DNA of 64,000 bases from Isoptericola halotolerans (GTDB lineage Bacteria > Actinomycetota > Actinomycetes > Actinomycetales > Cellulomonadaceae): NCBI RefSeq assembly GCF_013149785.1, contig NZ_JABEZU010000001.1:558001-622000 (forward strand). The letters are read 5' to 3'. Below the pieces are notes generated by a model that saw nothing but the letters and a program-made list of their open reading frames with translations, had not been told where the DNA came from and made no database searches. This document shows positions 27,181 to 35,511 of this stretch, in pieces. A program made the translations under genes and the position numbers. Within the stretch, counting starts at the first letter, position 1, and each line of letters opens with the position of its first letter.

Positions 27181-28721
27181 ACGACCGTCTGCACCGTCGC
27201 GCCGTCCCTGCCGACCTCGAGCCGCCGGTCCACCCGGAGTCGGTGGGCATCGTCCACCTCGGCATCGGCGCTTTCCATCGCGCGCACCAGGCCGTCTTCA
27301 CCGAGCTCGCGGCCCGCTCGAGGGGTGACCTGCGCTGGGGGATCCTGGGCGTGACGCAGCGGTCGGCCACGGTGCGCGACCAGCTCCGGCCGCAGGGCGG
27401 GGTCTACTCGGTGCTCACGGCCGGGCGTGAGGAGTCCTCCGTCGATCTCGTCGGGTCGGTGCTCGACGTCGCCTGGCCCGCGGAGGAGACTGCGCGGGTC
27501 CTGGGCACGATCGCCGCACCGACCACGCACCTGGTCACGCTCACGGTGACGGAGAAGGGCTACTGCCGCGACGCCGGGGGAGCGCTCGACCTGGGGCTGG
27601 TGCGAAGCGACCTGGACGCCCTCGGCGCCGAGCAGGAAGCTGCGCCCGGTATGCCGGCGCACAGCGGGACCAACCTCCTGGTCGGCGGGGCGGTGCCGGC
27701 GTCGACGGCGGTCGGCCTGCTGGTCCGCGGGCTGGCCGCGCGGTACCGGGCCGCCCGGGCCGCCGGCGAGCTGCGGCCGCTGACGGTGCTGACCTGCGAC
27801 AACATGGTCGACAACGGTCGAGTGCTGGAGGGCCTCGTGCGTGCGGCGCTCGAGGCCGCCGTGCCCGGCGACACCGCTCTGCGGGCCTGGCTGGACGAGC
27901 ACGTGACGTTCCCCTGCTCGATGGTGGACCGCATCGTGCCGGCCACGACCGCCGCGCAGCGTGACGCCGTCGAGCAGCGGCTCGGTGTGCGCGACGAGGG
28001 CCTGGTGGTCGGTGAGCCCTACCGCCAGTGGGTCATCGAGGACCGGTTCGCCGGGCCGCGCCCCGCCTGGGAGGACGCCGGCGCGACGATCACCGACGAC
28101 GTCGCCGTCTGGGAGCGCGCCAAGCTGCGGCTGCTCAACGGCACGCACTCGTTGCTCGCGTACGCGGGCCGGCTCGCGGGCCACGCCACGATCGCAGAGG
28201 CGATCGACGACCCGGCGATCGAGGCCCGGGCGCGGCAGCTCCTCTTCGACGACGCGCTGCCCACGCTCACCCCGCCCCGGGGGGCGGACCTCGCGGCCTA
28301 CGGCGAGTCGCTGCTGGAGCGCTTCGCGAACCCGGCGACCGGGCACACCACGGTGCAGGTGTCGATGGACGGCACCCAGAAGATCCCGTACCGCTGGGGC
28401 GACACGGTCGCCGAGCGGCTGGCGGCCGGAGAGATCCCGCACGGCGCGGCCTACGCGCTGGCGGCATGGTCGGAGGTCGTACGGCACGAGGCGCTGGCCG
28501 GCCGGCTCGTCGACGACCCCCGCGCGGCGCAGCTGCGCGACGTCGTCCGCGCGGTGGGTCGGGGGTCGGTCGAGGCAGCGCGACCTGAGGACGTGGCGCG
28601 GGCGCTCACCGCGCTGCCCGGCCTGCTGCCCGGCGGCTCCGGGACGGACCCGGCGCTGCTCGACGCGGTCGTGGACGAGGCCGAGAGGCTTGTCGGCGCG
28701 GAGGCTGTCGCGACGAGGTAG
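27177..28721 (+). CDS. uxuB: D-fructuronate reductase (mannitol dehydrogenase family)
   Basis: 514 residues in the long-chain mannitol/fructuronate dehydrogenase family: NAD-binding motif HLGIGAFHRAHQA near 28-40, C-terminal catalytic block with Lys in WERAKLRLLNGTHS near 318-331, and IPYRWGDTVAE. It reduces D-fructuronate to D-mannonate. GTG start 27177 overlaps the regulator stop (GTGA). A mannonate dehydratase gene, the next step, is not in this window. The family also contains mannitol and tagaturonate enzymes; the uxaC context favours fructuronate. Confidence 0.88.
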   Translation: MNDRLHRRAVPADLEPPVHPESVGIVHLGIGAFHRAHQAVFTELAARSRGDLRWGILGVTQRSATVRDQLRPQGGVYSVLTAGREESSVDLVGSVLDVAWPAEETARVLGTIAAPTTHLVTLTVTEKGYCRDAGGALDLGLVRSDLDALGAEQEAAPGMPAHSGTNLLVGGAVPASTAVGLLVRGLAARYRAARAAGELRPLTVLTCDNMVDNGRVLEGLVRAALEAAVPGDTALRAWLDEHVTFPCSMVDRIVPATTAAQRDAVEQRLGVRDEGLVVGEPYRQWVIEDRFAGPRPAWEDAGATITDDVAVWERAKLRLLNGTHSLLAYAGRLAGHATIAEAIDDPAIEARARQLLFDDALPTLTPPRGADLAAYGESLLERFANPATGHTTVQVSMDGTQKIPYRWGDTVAERLAAGEIPHGAAYALAAWSEVVRHEALAGRLVDDPRAAQLRDVVRAVGRGSVEAARPEDVARALTALPGLLPGGSGTDPALLDAVVDEAERLVGAEAVATR

Positions 28722-28757
28722 CGCGCGGCCGCGACGTCGGAGCCGTCGCGGCGCGCG
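28721..28757 (+). terminator. Probable terminator after uxuB
   Basis: A GC-only stem: 28721-28736 pairs with about 28744-28757 with a single bulged base and a loop TCGGAGC, starting at the last base of the uxuB stop. Confidence 0.5.
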
Positions 28758-29043
28758 CCGTGGCCGAAACCGTGCGAGCCGGTTCGCGAATCCGCGCGGC
28801 CCGGTTCGCCCGCTGAGACATGGATCACCTACGCTCGGCGGGATGTGAGCGCTCACATCACCGCCGGTGAGGACCCCGTCGTCGCTGCCGATGGGGTCCG
28901 GCTCGTTGCCGGATCGTGATGAAGCGCTTTCCCGAAGGGCTGGACACCGACGCTCAGACCTGTATTGTATCGTTTCAAGTCGACGGGACAGAGGGGCCAC
29001 AGGGGGCTTCCTCGGCGTCGACGTCCTGAGCAAGGAGGCTCCG
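28722..29043. promoter_or_regulatory. 322-bp intergenic control region of the second importer operon
   Basis: Three different LacI-type boxes lie here: GATGTGAGCGCTCACATC (28842-28859), a perfect 18-bp palindrome; AAGCGCTT in GAAGCGCTTTCC (28921-28932); and TTGTATCGTTTCAA (28965-28978), close to the TGAATCGATTCA rhamnose-type box. The region 28937-28980 is AT-richer and is the likely promoter. The binding-protein gene starts at 29044 after AAGGAGG. Confidence 0.7.
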
Positions 29044-30339
29044 ATGAGGATCTCGCGCAACGCCGCCGGCGCAGTCGCCGCGACCGCCGCACTCACTCTC
29101 GTCCTGACCGCGTGCAGCGGTGACGACTCGAACGGCTCCGGGGGCGGCGAGGGCGGCGACGTCACGCTGACCGTCGCCTGGTGGGGCAACGACGACCGTG
29201 CCGACAAGTACGAGGAGTCGATCGACCTCTTCGAGGCGGCCAACCCCAACATCACCGTCCAGACGCAGTTCCAGGCCTGGGACGACTACTGGACCGCGCG
29301 CAACACCGAGGCGGCCGGCCAGGCGCTGCCCGACGTGTTCCAGATGGACCTGTCCTACCTGCGCCAGTACGGCAGCACCGGCCAGCTCGCCGACCTCTCG
29401 GGCAGCTCCATCGACACCGCGGGCTTCGAGGAGGCGCTCCTCGAGGCCGGTCAGATCGAGGGAGCCCAGTACGGCATCCCGACCTCGCAGAACACGCTCG
29501 CACTGTTCTACAACGGCGACGTCCTCGACGAGGTCGGCGTCGAGCCCCTCGAGGAGGGCTACACCTGGGAGGACTTCAACGCGTTCATCGCCGAGGTCTC
29601 CGAGGCCGGCACCGACGAGGAGCCCGCGATCTACGGCTCCGGCGACTACACCGGCACCTTCTGGTTCTTCGCCCAGTGGCTGATCCAGCAGGGCGTCCAG
29701 CCCTTCACCGAGGACGGCCAGCTCAACTTCGACGAGTCGCACGCCACCGAGTTCCTCAACCTGGCGAGCGGCCTGCGCGAGGCCGGCCAGCTCTTCCCGA
29801 CGGACCGCGCGACGCAGCTCGCCCCGCTGAGCGGCTTCACCTCGAACGAGGTCGGCGCCGAGGCCAGCTGGGACAACTTCCTCGCCGGCTACGTCTCGGA
29901 CGCCGGCACGGAGAACATCCACATGCTCCCGATGCCGTCGGGCGACAACGGCCCGCAGCAGTTCTGGAAGCCGTCGATGCTGCTCTCGTCGAGCGCCAGC
30001 TCCGAGCACCCCGAGGAGGCCGCCGCGCTCATCAGCTTCCTCGTGAACGACCCCGAGGTCGGCGAGATCTTCGGCACCTCGAAGGGCGTCCCCGCCGTGG
30101 CCGCCCAGCGTGACGCCATGAACATCGAGGAGGGCTCGGTCGACGCGACCGTCCTCGAGTACGAGGAGGCGGTGGCCGCGGACGTCACCGAGACCGCCCC
30201 CCTGCCCGTCGAGGGCTTCGGCTCCATCGAGGCCGAGTGGATGCGCCTGGCCGAGGAGCTGGGCTACGGCAACATCACGGTCGACCAGTTCGTCGAGCAG
30301 TGGTTCATGTTCGCCGCCGACGCCGTCGGCCAGTCCTGA
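29044..30339 (+). CDS. Extracellular sugar-binding lipoprotein (CUT1)
   Basis: 431 residues: basic start MRISRN, hydrophobic core and lipobox LTAC with Cys24, a Gly/Ser/Asp linker, then a type-1 solute-binding fold with the usual LTVAWWGNDDR first strand and LPMPSGDNGPQQFWKPS hinge region. It delivers an oligosaccharide to the permeases at 30406 and 31398. Rhamnogalacturonan-derived sugars are likely because PL11 and the rha genes follow. ATG 29044 with AAGGAGG; longer open frame upstream is the promoter region. Confidence 0.92.
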   Translation: MRISRNAAGAVAATAALTLVLTACSGDDSNGSGGGEGGDVTLTVAWWGNDDRADKYEESIDLFEAANPNITVQTQFQAWDDYWTARNTEAAGQALPDVFQMDLSYLRQYGSTGQLADLSGSSIDTAGFEEALLEAGQIEGAQYGIPTSQNTLALFYNGDVLDEVGVEPLEEGYTWEDFNAFIAEVSEAGTDEEPAIYGSGDYTGTFWFFAQWLIQQGVQPFTEDGQLNFDESHATEFLNLASGLREAGQLFPTDRATQLAPLSGFTSNEVGAEASWDNFLAGYVSDAGTENIHMLPMPSGDNGPQQFWKPSMLLSSSASSEHPEEAAALISFLVNDPEVGEIFGTSKGVPAVAAQRDAMNIEEGSVDATVLEYEEAVAADVTETAPLPVEGFGSIEAEWMRLAEELGYGNITVDQFVEQWFMFAADAVGQS

Positions 30340-30352
30340 CGCTCTCTACGTA

Positions 30353-30390
30353 GCGTGCGGTCCCGCGCCTCGCGGCGCGGGACCGCACGC
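30353..30390 (+). terminator. Intercistronic stem-loop after the binding-protein gene
   Basis: A perfect 17-bp stem (30353-30369 with 30374-30390) with the 4-nt loop TCGC, placed between the lipoprotein gene and the permease Shine-Dalgarno GGAGG. Typical position for partial termination or 3' protection giving more binding protein than permease. Confidence 0.75.
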
Positions 30391-30405
30391 ACCGGAGGTA
30401 CCACC

Positions 30406-31401
30406 ATGTCTTCCATCGAACCGGGCGCGGTCGCTGCCCCGGGGCAGCCGCTCCCCGCGCAGCACCTGCTGCGCACCGACGCCGAGACGCCGCTGAAGCA
30501 GAAGCCCCAGCGCAAGTACAGCCGTGCTGACACCCGCGCGGGGTATGCGTTCCTGTCGCCGTGGATCATCGGGTTCGTCGGTCTGACGGCCTTCCCGATG
30601 CTGGCCTCGTTGTACCTGGCGTTCACGGACTACAACCTGTTCACCCCGCCGCAGTGGGTGGGCTTCGACAACTTCGTGAACCTGTTCAACGACCCGCGAT
30701 ACCTGCAGTCGGCCCAGGTGACGGCCGGCTACGTGCTGCTCGGCACGCCGATCAAGCTGGCCTCGGCGCTGGCCGTCGCGATGCTGCTCAACATGAAGCA
30801 CCGCGGCCAGGGCGCGTACCGGTCGATCTTCTACGCGCCGTCGCTCATCGGCGCGTCGGTCTCGATCGCGATCGTGTGGAAGGTGATGTTCACCAACGAC
30901 GGGATCGTGGACCGCATCCAGCGGCTCGTCGGGATCGACATCGGAGGGTGGGTCGGCAACCCGGCCATGTCGCTGCCGATGCTGATCCTGTTGGGCGTGT
31001 GGGGCTTCGGCGCCCCGATGGTGATCTTCCTGGCGGGCCTCAAGCAGATCCCGCAGGAGCTCTACGAGGCCGCGGAGTGCGACGGCGCCGGCCCGGTGCG
31101 CAAGTTCGTCAACATCACGATGCCCATGCTGTCCCCGGTGCTGTTCTTCAACCTGCTGCTCGAGACGATCGCGGCGTTCCAGGTCTTCAGCTCGGCGTTC
31201 ATCATCTCCGGCGGGACCGGCGGGCCGGCCGGCTCGACGATGTTCTACACGCTGTACCTGTACCTGCGCGGGTTCCAGGACTTCAAGATGGGCTACGCCT
31301 CGGCGATGGCCTGGGTGCTGGTCATCGTGGTCGCGCTGATCACCCTGCTGATGTTCCGCACCTCCAAGGGCTGGGTCCACTACACGGGAGACGAACGATG
31401 A
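30406..31401 (+). CDS. ABC sugar importer permease, MalF type (CUT1)
   Basis: 331 residues; a cytoplasmic N-terminal stretch of about 45 residues, six membrane segments, and the EAA loop YEAAECDGAGPVRKFVNITMP near 217-237. ATG 30406 follows CCGGAGG. Coupled to the next permease by an ATGA overlap. No ATPase gene is adjacent. Confidence 0.92.
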   Translation: MSSIEPGAVAAPGQPLPAQHLLRTDAETPLKQKPQRKYSRADTRAGYAFLSPWIIGFVGLTAFPMLASLYLAFTDYNLFTPPQWVGFDNFVNLFNDPRYLQSAQVTAGYVLLGTPIKLASALAVAMLLNMKHRGQGAYRSIFYAPSLIGASVSIAIVWKVMFTNDGIVDRIQRLVGIDIGGWVGNPAMSLPMLILLGVWGFGAPMVIFLAGLKQIPQELYEAAECDGAGPVRKFVNITMPMLSPVLFFNLLLETIAAFQVFSSAFIISGGTGGPAGSTMFYTLYLYLRGFQDFKMGYASAMAWVLVIVVALITLLMFRTSKGWVHYTGDER

Positions 31402-32309
31402 CCATCACCGACGCCCCCGCAACCTCCCGAGAAGTCGACCACGCGGCCGTCGCGCGCCGCGCCGCGGCGAAGAACCGCCGTCGCGTGAAGTCCGTCATCT
31501 TCCACACCATCGCCATCGCGGCCACGATCGTGGTGCTCTACCCCGCGGCGTGGATGCTGTTCGCCTCGATGAAGCCGAACTCGGACATCATCGGCAACGT
31601 CCAGCTGTTGCCGGACATCTGGACCCTCGAGCACTACGCCTCGGCGCTGTCCGGCATCGGCGGGGTGAGCTTCTGGACGTTCTTCGGCAACTCGCTGCTG
31701 CTGGCCTCGCTCAGCGTGGTCGGGACCGTGCTGTCCTCGACGGTGGCCGCCTATGCGTTCGCCCGGATCAGCTTCCCGGGGCGCAACGCGATGTTCGCGA
31801 TCATGATCGGCACGCTGCTGCTGCCGTTCCACGTCACGATCATCCCGCAGTACATCCTGTTCAACAATCTCGGGATGGTGAACACCTACATCCCGCTGCT
31901 GGCCCCGAAGTTCCTGGCTGCCGAGGCGTTCTTCATCTTCCTCATGGTCCAGTTCATCCGTGGCATCCCGCGGTCCCTGGACGAGGCGGCGCGGATCGAC
32001 GGTTGCGGGCACGGGCGCACCTTCTGGCGGATCATCCTGCCGCTGATGCGCCCGGCGATCGTGACGAGCTCCATCTTCACGTTCATCTGGTCGTGGAACG
32101 ACTTCCTCGGCCCGCTGCTCTACCTGAAGAACCCGAGCCTGTACACGATGCCGATCGCGCTGCGGCAGTACGTCGACCAGACCTCCGTGTCCGACTACGG
32201 CGCCCAGATGGCGATGGCCGTCCTCGCGCTGCTGCCCGTGATGATCTTCTTCGTGGTGTTCCAGCGGTTCCTCATCAACGGCGTGGCCACGCAGGGCCTG
32301 AAGGGCTGA
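31398..32309 (+). CDS. ABC sugar importer permease, MalG type (CUT1)
   Basis: 303 residues, six membrane segments, EAA loop LDEAARIDGCGHGRTFWRIIL near 194-214, and the C-terminal GVATQGLKG typical of MalG-type partners. It forms the channel with the 30406 protein. The downstream DUF624 gene starts four bases after its stop. Confidence 0.93.
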   Translation: MTITDAPATSREVDHAAVARRAAAKNRRRVKSVIFHTIAIAATIVVLYPAAWMLFASMKPNSDIIGNVQLLPDIWTLEHYASALSGIGGVSFWTFFGNSLLLASLSVVGTVLSSTVAAYAFARISFPGRNAMFAIMIGTLLLPFHVTIIPQYILFNNLGMVNTYIPLLAPKFLAAEAFFIFLMVQFIRGIPRSLDEAARIDGCGHGRTFWRIILPLMRPAIVTSSIFTFIWSWNDFLGPLLYLKNPSLYTMPIALRQYVDQTSVSDYGAQMAMAVLALLPVMIFFVVFQRFLINGVATQGLKG

Positions 32310-32313
32310 CCGC

Positions 32314-32967
32314 GTGAGCCCGGCTCGCCACGACGGCCCGACACCACCCCGGCGACCTCGTCGTCGGGGTGGTGACGGGCGCCTGCTGGGCAGCCTGCAC
32401 CTGTTCGCCGAGGTGATGATCACGGGCCTGATGGTCGCCGTCGGCTCCCTCGCCCTGGTGACCCTGGTGCCCTCCCTCGCGGCCGGCGTCGCGCACCTGC
32501 GACGCGACCTCGGCGGCCGCGAGACGTCCGTGCGGCGCTTCGCCGCCGAGTGGTGGGCGGCCGTGCGAGCCCTCTGGCTCCTCGGGCTGGCCACCCTGGC
32601 CCTGGCCGTCCTGCTGGTCGGTGACTGGCAGCTCGCCACCTCCGGAGTGATCCCCGGCGCGAGCGTGGTGGCCGTCGTGGTCGCGCTGTTCGCCGCCGGT
32701 GCCGTCGCCGTCGTCCTGCGCGCCGTCGGCGCCTGGTCCGACGACGACGGCGAACCCGTGCCGGGCGCGACCACGCGCGCCACGCTGTCGGTCGCCACGC
32801 AGCGTGCCGTCGACGACCTCACCGGGTCGGCGCTCCTGGGCGCCGCCGTGCTCATGGCCGTCGTGCTGGTGTGGATGCTCGTGCCGCTGGTGCTCGTGGT
32901 GGGCGGGCTGCTGGCGATGGCGGTCGTCGGCGTGGAGATCCGCCGCCGGACCCCCGGTCTTTCCTGA
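32314..32967 (+). CDS. DUF624 (YesL-like) membrane protein, copy 3
   Basis: 217 residues with about five membrane segments after a basic proline/arginine-rich N-terminal 23 residues; the loop RRFAAEWWAAVRALW is the counterpart of the conserved loop in the other two copies. GTG 32314 is four bases after the permease stop, so it is the fourth gene of this importer operon. Role unknown; association with oligosaccharide importers is a known pattern. Confidence 0.75.
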   Translation: MSPARHDGPTPPRRPRRRGGDGRLLGSLHLFAEVMITGLMVAVGSLALVTLVPSLAAGVAHLRRDLGGRETSVRRFAAEWWAAVRALWLLGLATLALAVLLVGDWQLATSGVIPGASVVAVVVALFAAGAVAVVLRAVGAWSDDDGEPVPGATTRATLSVATQRAVDDLTGSALLGAAVLMAVVLVWMLVPLVLVVGGLLAMAVVGVEIRRRTPGLS

Positions 32968-33023
32968 CCGCCCCAGAGCTCCCCTCGTCACCACGGTGGG
33001 GAGGGTGATCGCAAGTGCACTGA

Positions 33024-33037
33024 TTGCAACGATGCAA
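33024..33037. promoter_or_regulatory. LacI-type box before the PL11 gene
   Basis: TTGCAACGATGCAA is an inverted repeat TTGCA/TGCAA with the central ACGA off by one base from a palindrome. It shares the spacing TTGnnnCGnnnCAA with the rhamnose-type boxes and lies 15 bp before the PL11 start, overlapping nothing but the Shine-Dalgarno edge. Confidence 0.55.
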
Positions 33038-33052
33038 GGAGGAGACAGAGCG

Positions 33053-35410
33053 ATGAGACTCCACCGCACGACGGCCTGTGCCGTCGCCGCCGCGACCGTC
33101 GGGGCCCTGGCCCTGGGGTCGACGGCCACGGCCGCCCCGGGAGGCCACCCCGGCCAGCCCGGCCACGGTCAGGACGACGGGATCGTCCTGGAGGACCTGG
33201 ACCGCGGTCTGGTGGCGGCCAGCACCAGCGAGGGTGTGTTCCTCAGCTGGCGGCTGCTCGGCCACGAGGTCACCGGTGCCACCGAGACCGGCATGGACGG
33301 CGTCGGGTTCGCCGTCTTCCGCGACGGCCGGCAGATCGGCACCGTCACCGACTCGACCAACTACGTCGACCCCGACGGCGGGGCCGCCTCGCGCTACGTC
33401 GTCGCGCCGTTGCGCGACGGCCACCCGGGCAAGGGGCACGTCAAGGGCAACGGCAAGAACCACGTGCACTGGGGCCAGCGGAGCGAGACCGTCGTGCCGC
33501 TGGCCGACGACCACCTCGACATCCCGCTGAACAAGCCGGCCGACGGTGTCACCCCGGTCGGGGAGGCGTACACGTACTCCGCCAACGACGCCTCCGTCGC
33601 GGACCTGACCGGCGACGGCACCTACGAGGTGATCGTCAAGTGGGACCCGTCGAACTCCAAGGACGTCTCGCAGAAGGGGTACACGGGCAACCAGTACCTC
33701 GACGCGTACACGCTCGACGGCGAGCAGCTCTGGCGGATCGACCTCGGCGTCAACATCCGGGCCGGGGCGCACTACACGCAGTTCCCGGTGTACGACTTCG
33801 ACGGGGACGGCCGTGCCGAGGTGATGGTCAAGACGGCCCCGGGCACGAAGGTCACCACCTACCGGAACGGCGAGCCGAGGCGCGACGCGTACGTCACGAT
33901 CCCGAAGGACGACCGGAAGGCCGGCGTCACGCACGCCGACGACTACCGGTACAGCGCGGACGACTACTACGAGCACGTCGTGGAGATGTTCCGCGACTGG
34001 GCGGACTACCCCGAGGTGACCAGCGGTGAGTGGCCGGCCACGCTCGAGGAGGCGTTCGGCATCGACCCGCAGCACGACTACCCGTTGTCCGACGCGGACG
34101 CGCGCGAGCTGGCCGACCACTTCATGGACGTCTACGCCCCGGAGCGTTCGGGCCGCAACGACCTGCGCACCTTCGAAGGGTTCGTGATCTCCGGCCCCGA
34201 GTACCTGTCGGTGTTCGACGGCCGCAGCGGGCGTCCGCTGGAGACGGTCGACTACGAGCCGGAGCGGTACGACGACGGTCTGCGCTGGGGCGACTACGCG
34301 ATGAGCCGCATCGAACCGGGCAACCGCGTCGACCGGTTCCTGGCCGGTGTGGCCTACCTCGACGGCGAGACACCGTCGGCCGTGTTCGCCCGTGGGTACT
34401 ACACCCGCTCGACCATCGCCACGTACGACTGGGACGGCAAGCGCCTGACCCAGCGCTGGATGGTGGACTCCGGCTGGACGCCGATGTCGAACCCGTTCAA
34501 CGACGGGCCCCACGGGACGCTGGGTACCGACCCGGAGTTCGGGTCCATCACGACGCAGGGCTTCCACTCGCTGTCGGTGGCCGACGTGGACGGTGACGGC
34601 AACCAGGAGATCGTCTACGGCTCGGCGACGATCGACCACGACGGCTCGCTGCTGTACTCGTCGTTCGACACCCTGCCCGAGGGCTCGGCGGACCCCGGTG
34701 CCTGGGCAGGGCTCGGGCACGGCGACGCCATGCACGTGACGGACATCGACCCGTCACGTCCCGGCCTCGAGATCTGGACGTGCCACGAGGGCGGGGCCTG
34801 GGCCCCGTACGGGACCGCGATGCGCGACGCCGCCACCGGGGAGGTCCTCTTCGGGGCGTACTCCGGGCGGGACACCGGCCGGTGCATGATCGGCGACGTC
34901 GACACCGAGGTGCCGGGCATCGAGGTGTGGGGCTCGATGCCGGGTGGTTCCGACGGCTCGGGGACGCTGAGCGCGACGGGCGAGCTGGTCGCCACCTCGA
35001 CCCCGGGGACGAACGCCTCGGTGCGCTGGGCGGCCGACGGCAGCACGCAGCTCATCGAGGGTGCGATCACAGAGACCCCGCGGATCGTGGCCGGTGACGG
35101 CACGGTGCTGCGGACCCTCGACGGCACCCTGACCAACAACCACACCAAGGGCAACCCGTCGCTCGTGGCGGACGTCCTGGGTGACTGGCGCGAGGAGGTG
35201 CTCGTGCGCACCGAGGACTCCTCGGCGCTGCGGGTGTACTTCGCGACCGAGGTCACGGACATCAAGATGTACACGCTGATGCACGACCCGCAGTACCGGG
35301 TCGAGGTGGCGCGGCAGCAGACCTCGTACAACCAGCCGTCCTACCCCGGGTTCTACCTGGCGTCGGACACCGACTGGTCGCAGGTGCCGGTTCCCGGTGC
35401 CCGTCAGTGA
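33053..35410 (+). CDS. Secreted rhamnogalacturonan lyase, family PL11
   Basis: 785 residues. A signal peptide covers about residues 1-27 (basic MRLHR, hydrophobic core, Ala-x-Ala near the cleavage). A FnIII-like beta domain (about 45-145) precedes an eight-bladed propeller with repeated calcium sites such as DLTGDGTYEV, DFDGDGRAEV and DVDGDGNQEI. PL11 enzymes cleave the rhamnose-galacturonate backbone of rhamnogalacturonan I by beta-elimination, leaving unsaturated galacturonyl ends. There is no dockerin or sorting signal, so it is probably released into the medium. ATG 33053 follows GGAGGAG. A GH105-type enzyme that would open the unsaturated product is not in this window. Confidence 0.95.
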   Translation: MRLHRTTACAVAAATVGALALGSTATAAPGGHPGQPGHGQDDGIVLEDLDRGLVAASTSEGVFLSWRLLGHEVTGATETGMDGVGFAVFRDGRQIGTVTDSTNYVDPDGGAASRYVVAPLRDGHPGKGHVKGNGKNHVHWGQRSETVVPLADDHLDIPLNKPADGVTPVGEAYTYSANDASVADLTGDGTYEVIVKWDPSNSKDVSQKGYTGNQYLDAYTLDGEQLWRIDLGVNIRAGAHYTQFPVYDFDGDGRAEVMVKTAPGTKVTTYRNGEPRRDAYVTIPKDDRKAGVTHADDYRYSADDYYEHVVEMFRDWADYPEVTSGEWPATLEEAFGIDPQHDYPLSDADARELADHFMDVYAPERSGRNDLRTFEGFVISGPEYLSVFDGRSGRPLETVDYEPERYDDGLRWGDYAMSRIEPGNRVDRFLAGVAYLDGETPSAVFARGYYTRSTIATYDWDGKRLTQRWMVDSGWTPMSNPFNDGPHGTLGTDPEFGSITTQGFHSLSVADVDGDGNQEIVYGSATIDHDGSLLYSSFDTLPEGSADPGAWAGLGHGDAMHVTDIDPSRPGLEIWTCHEGGAWAPYGTAMRDAATGEVLFGAYSGRDTGRCMIGDVDTEVPGIEVWGSMPGGSDGSGTLSATGELVATSTPGTNASVRWAADGSTQLIEGAITETPRIVAGDGTVLRTLDGTLTNNHTKGNPSLVADVLGDWREEVLVRTEDSSALRVYFATEVTDIKMYTLMHDPQYRVEVARQQTSYNQPSYPGFYLASDTDWSQVPVPGARQ

Positions 35411-35482
35411 CCTGACCGGCGGTCACTGACCAGGTGCCGCCGGGGCGGGTGCGGGGGAGACCTGCACCCGCCCCGGCGGCAC
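35403..35482 (+). terminator. Two stem-loops after the PL11 gene
   Basis: GTCAGTGA (35403-35410, overlapping the stop codon) mirrors 35423-35430, and a perfect 19-bp stem pairs 35434-35452 with 35464-35482 around an 11-nt loop. The second is a convincing terminator and separates PL11 from the oxidoreductase operon 29 bp downstream. Confidence 0.8.
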
Positions 35483-35511
35483 GTCATCGACGACTTGAGA
35501 GAGTAGGACCC

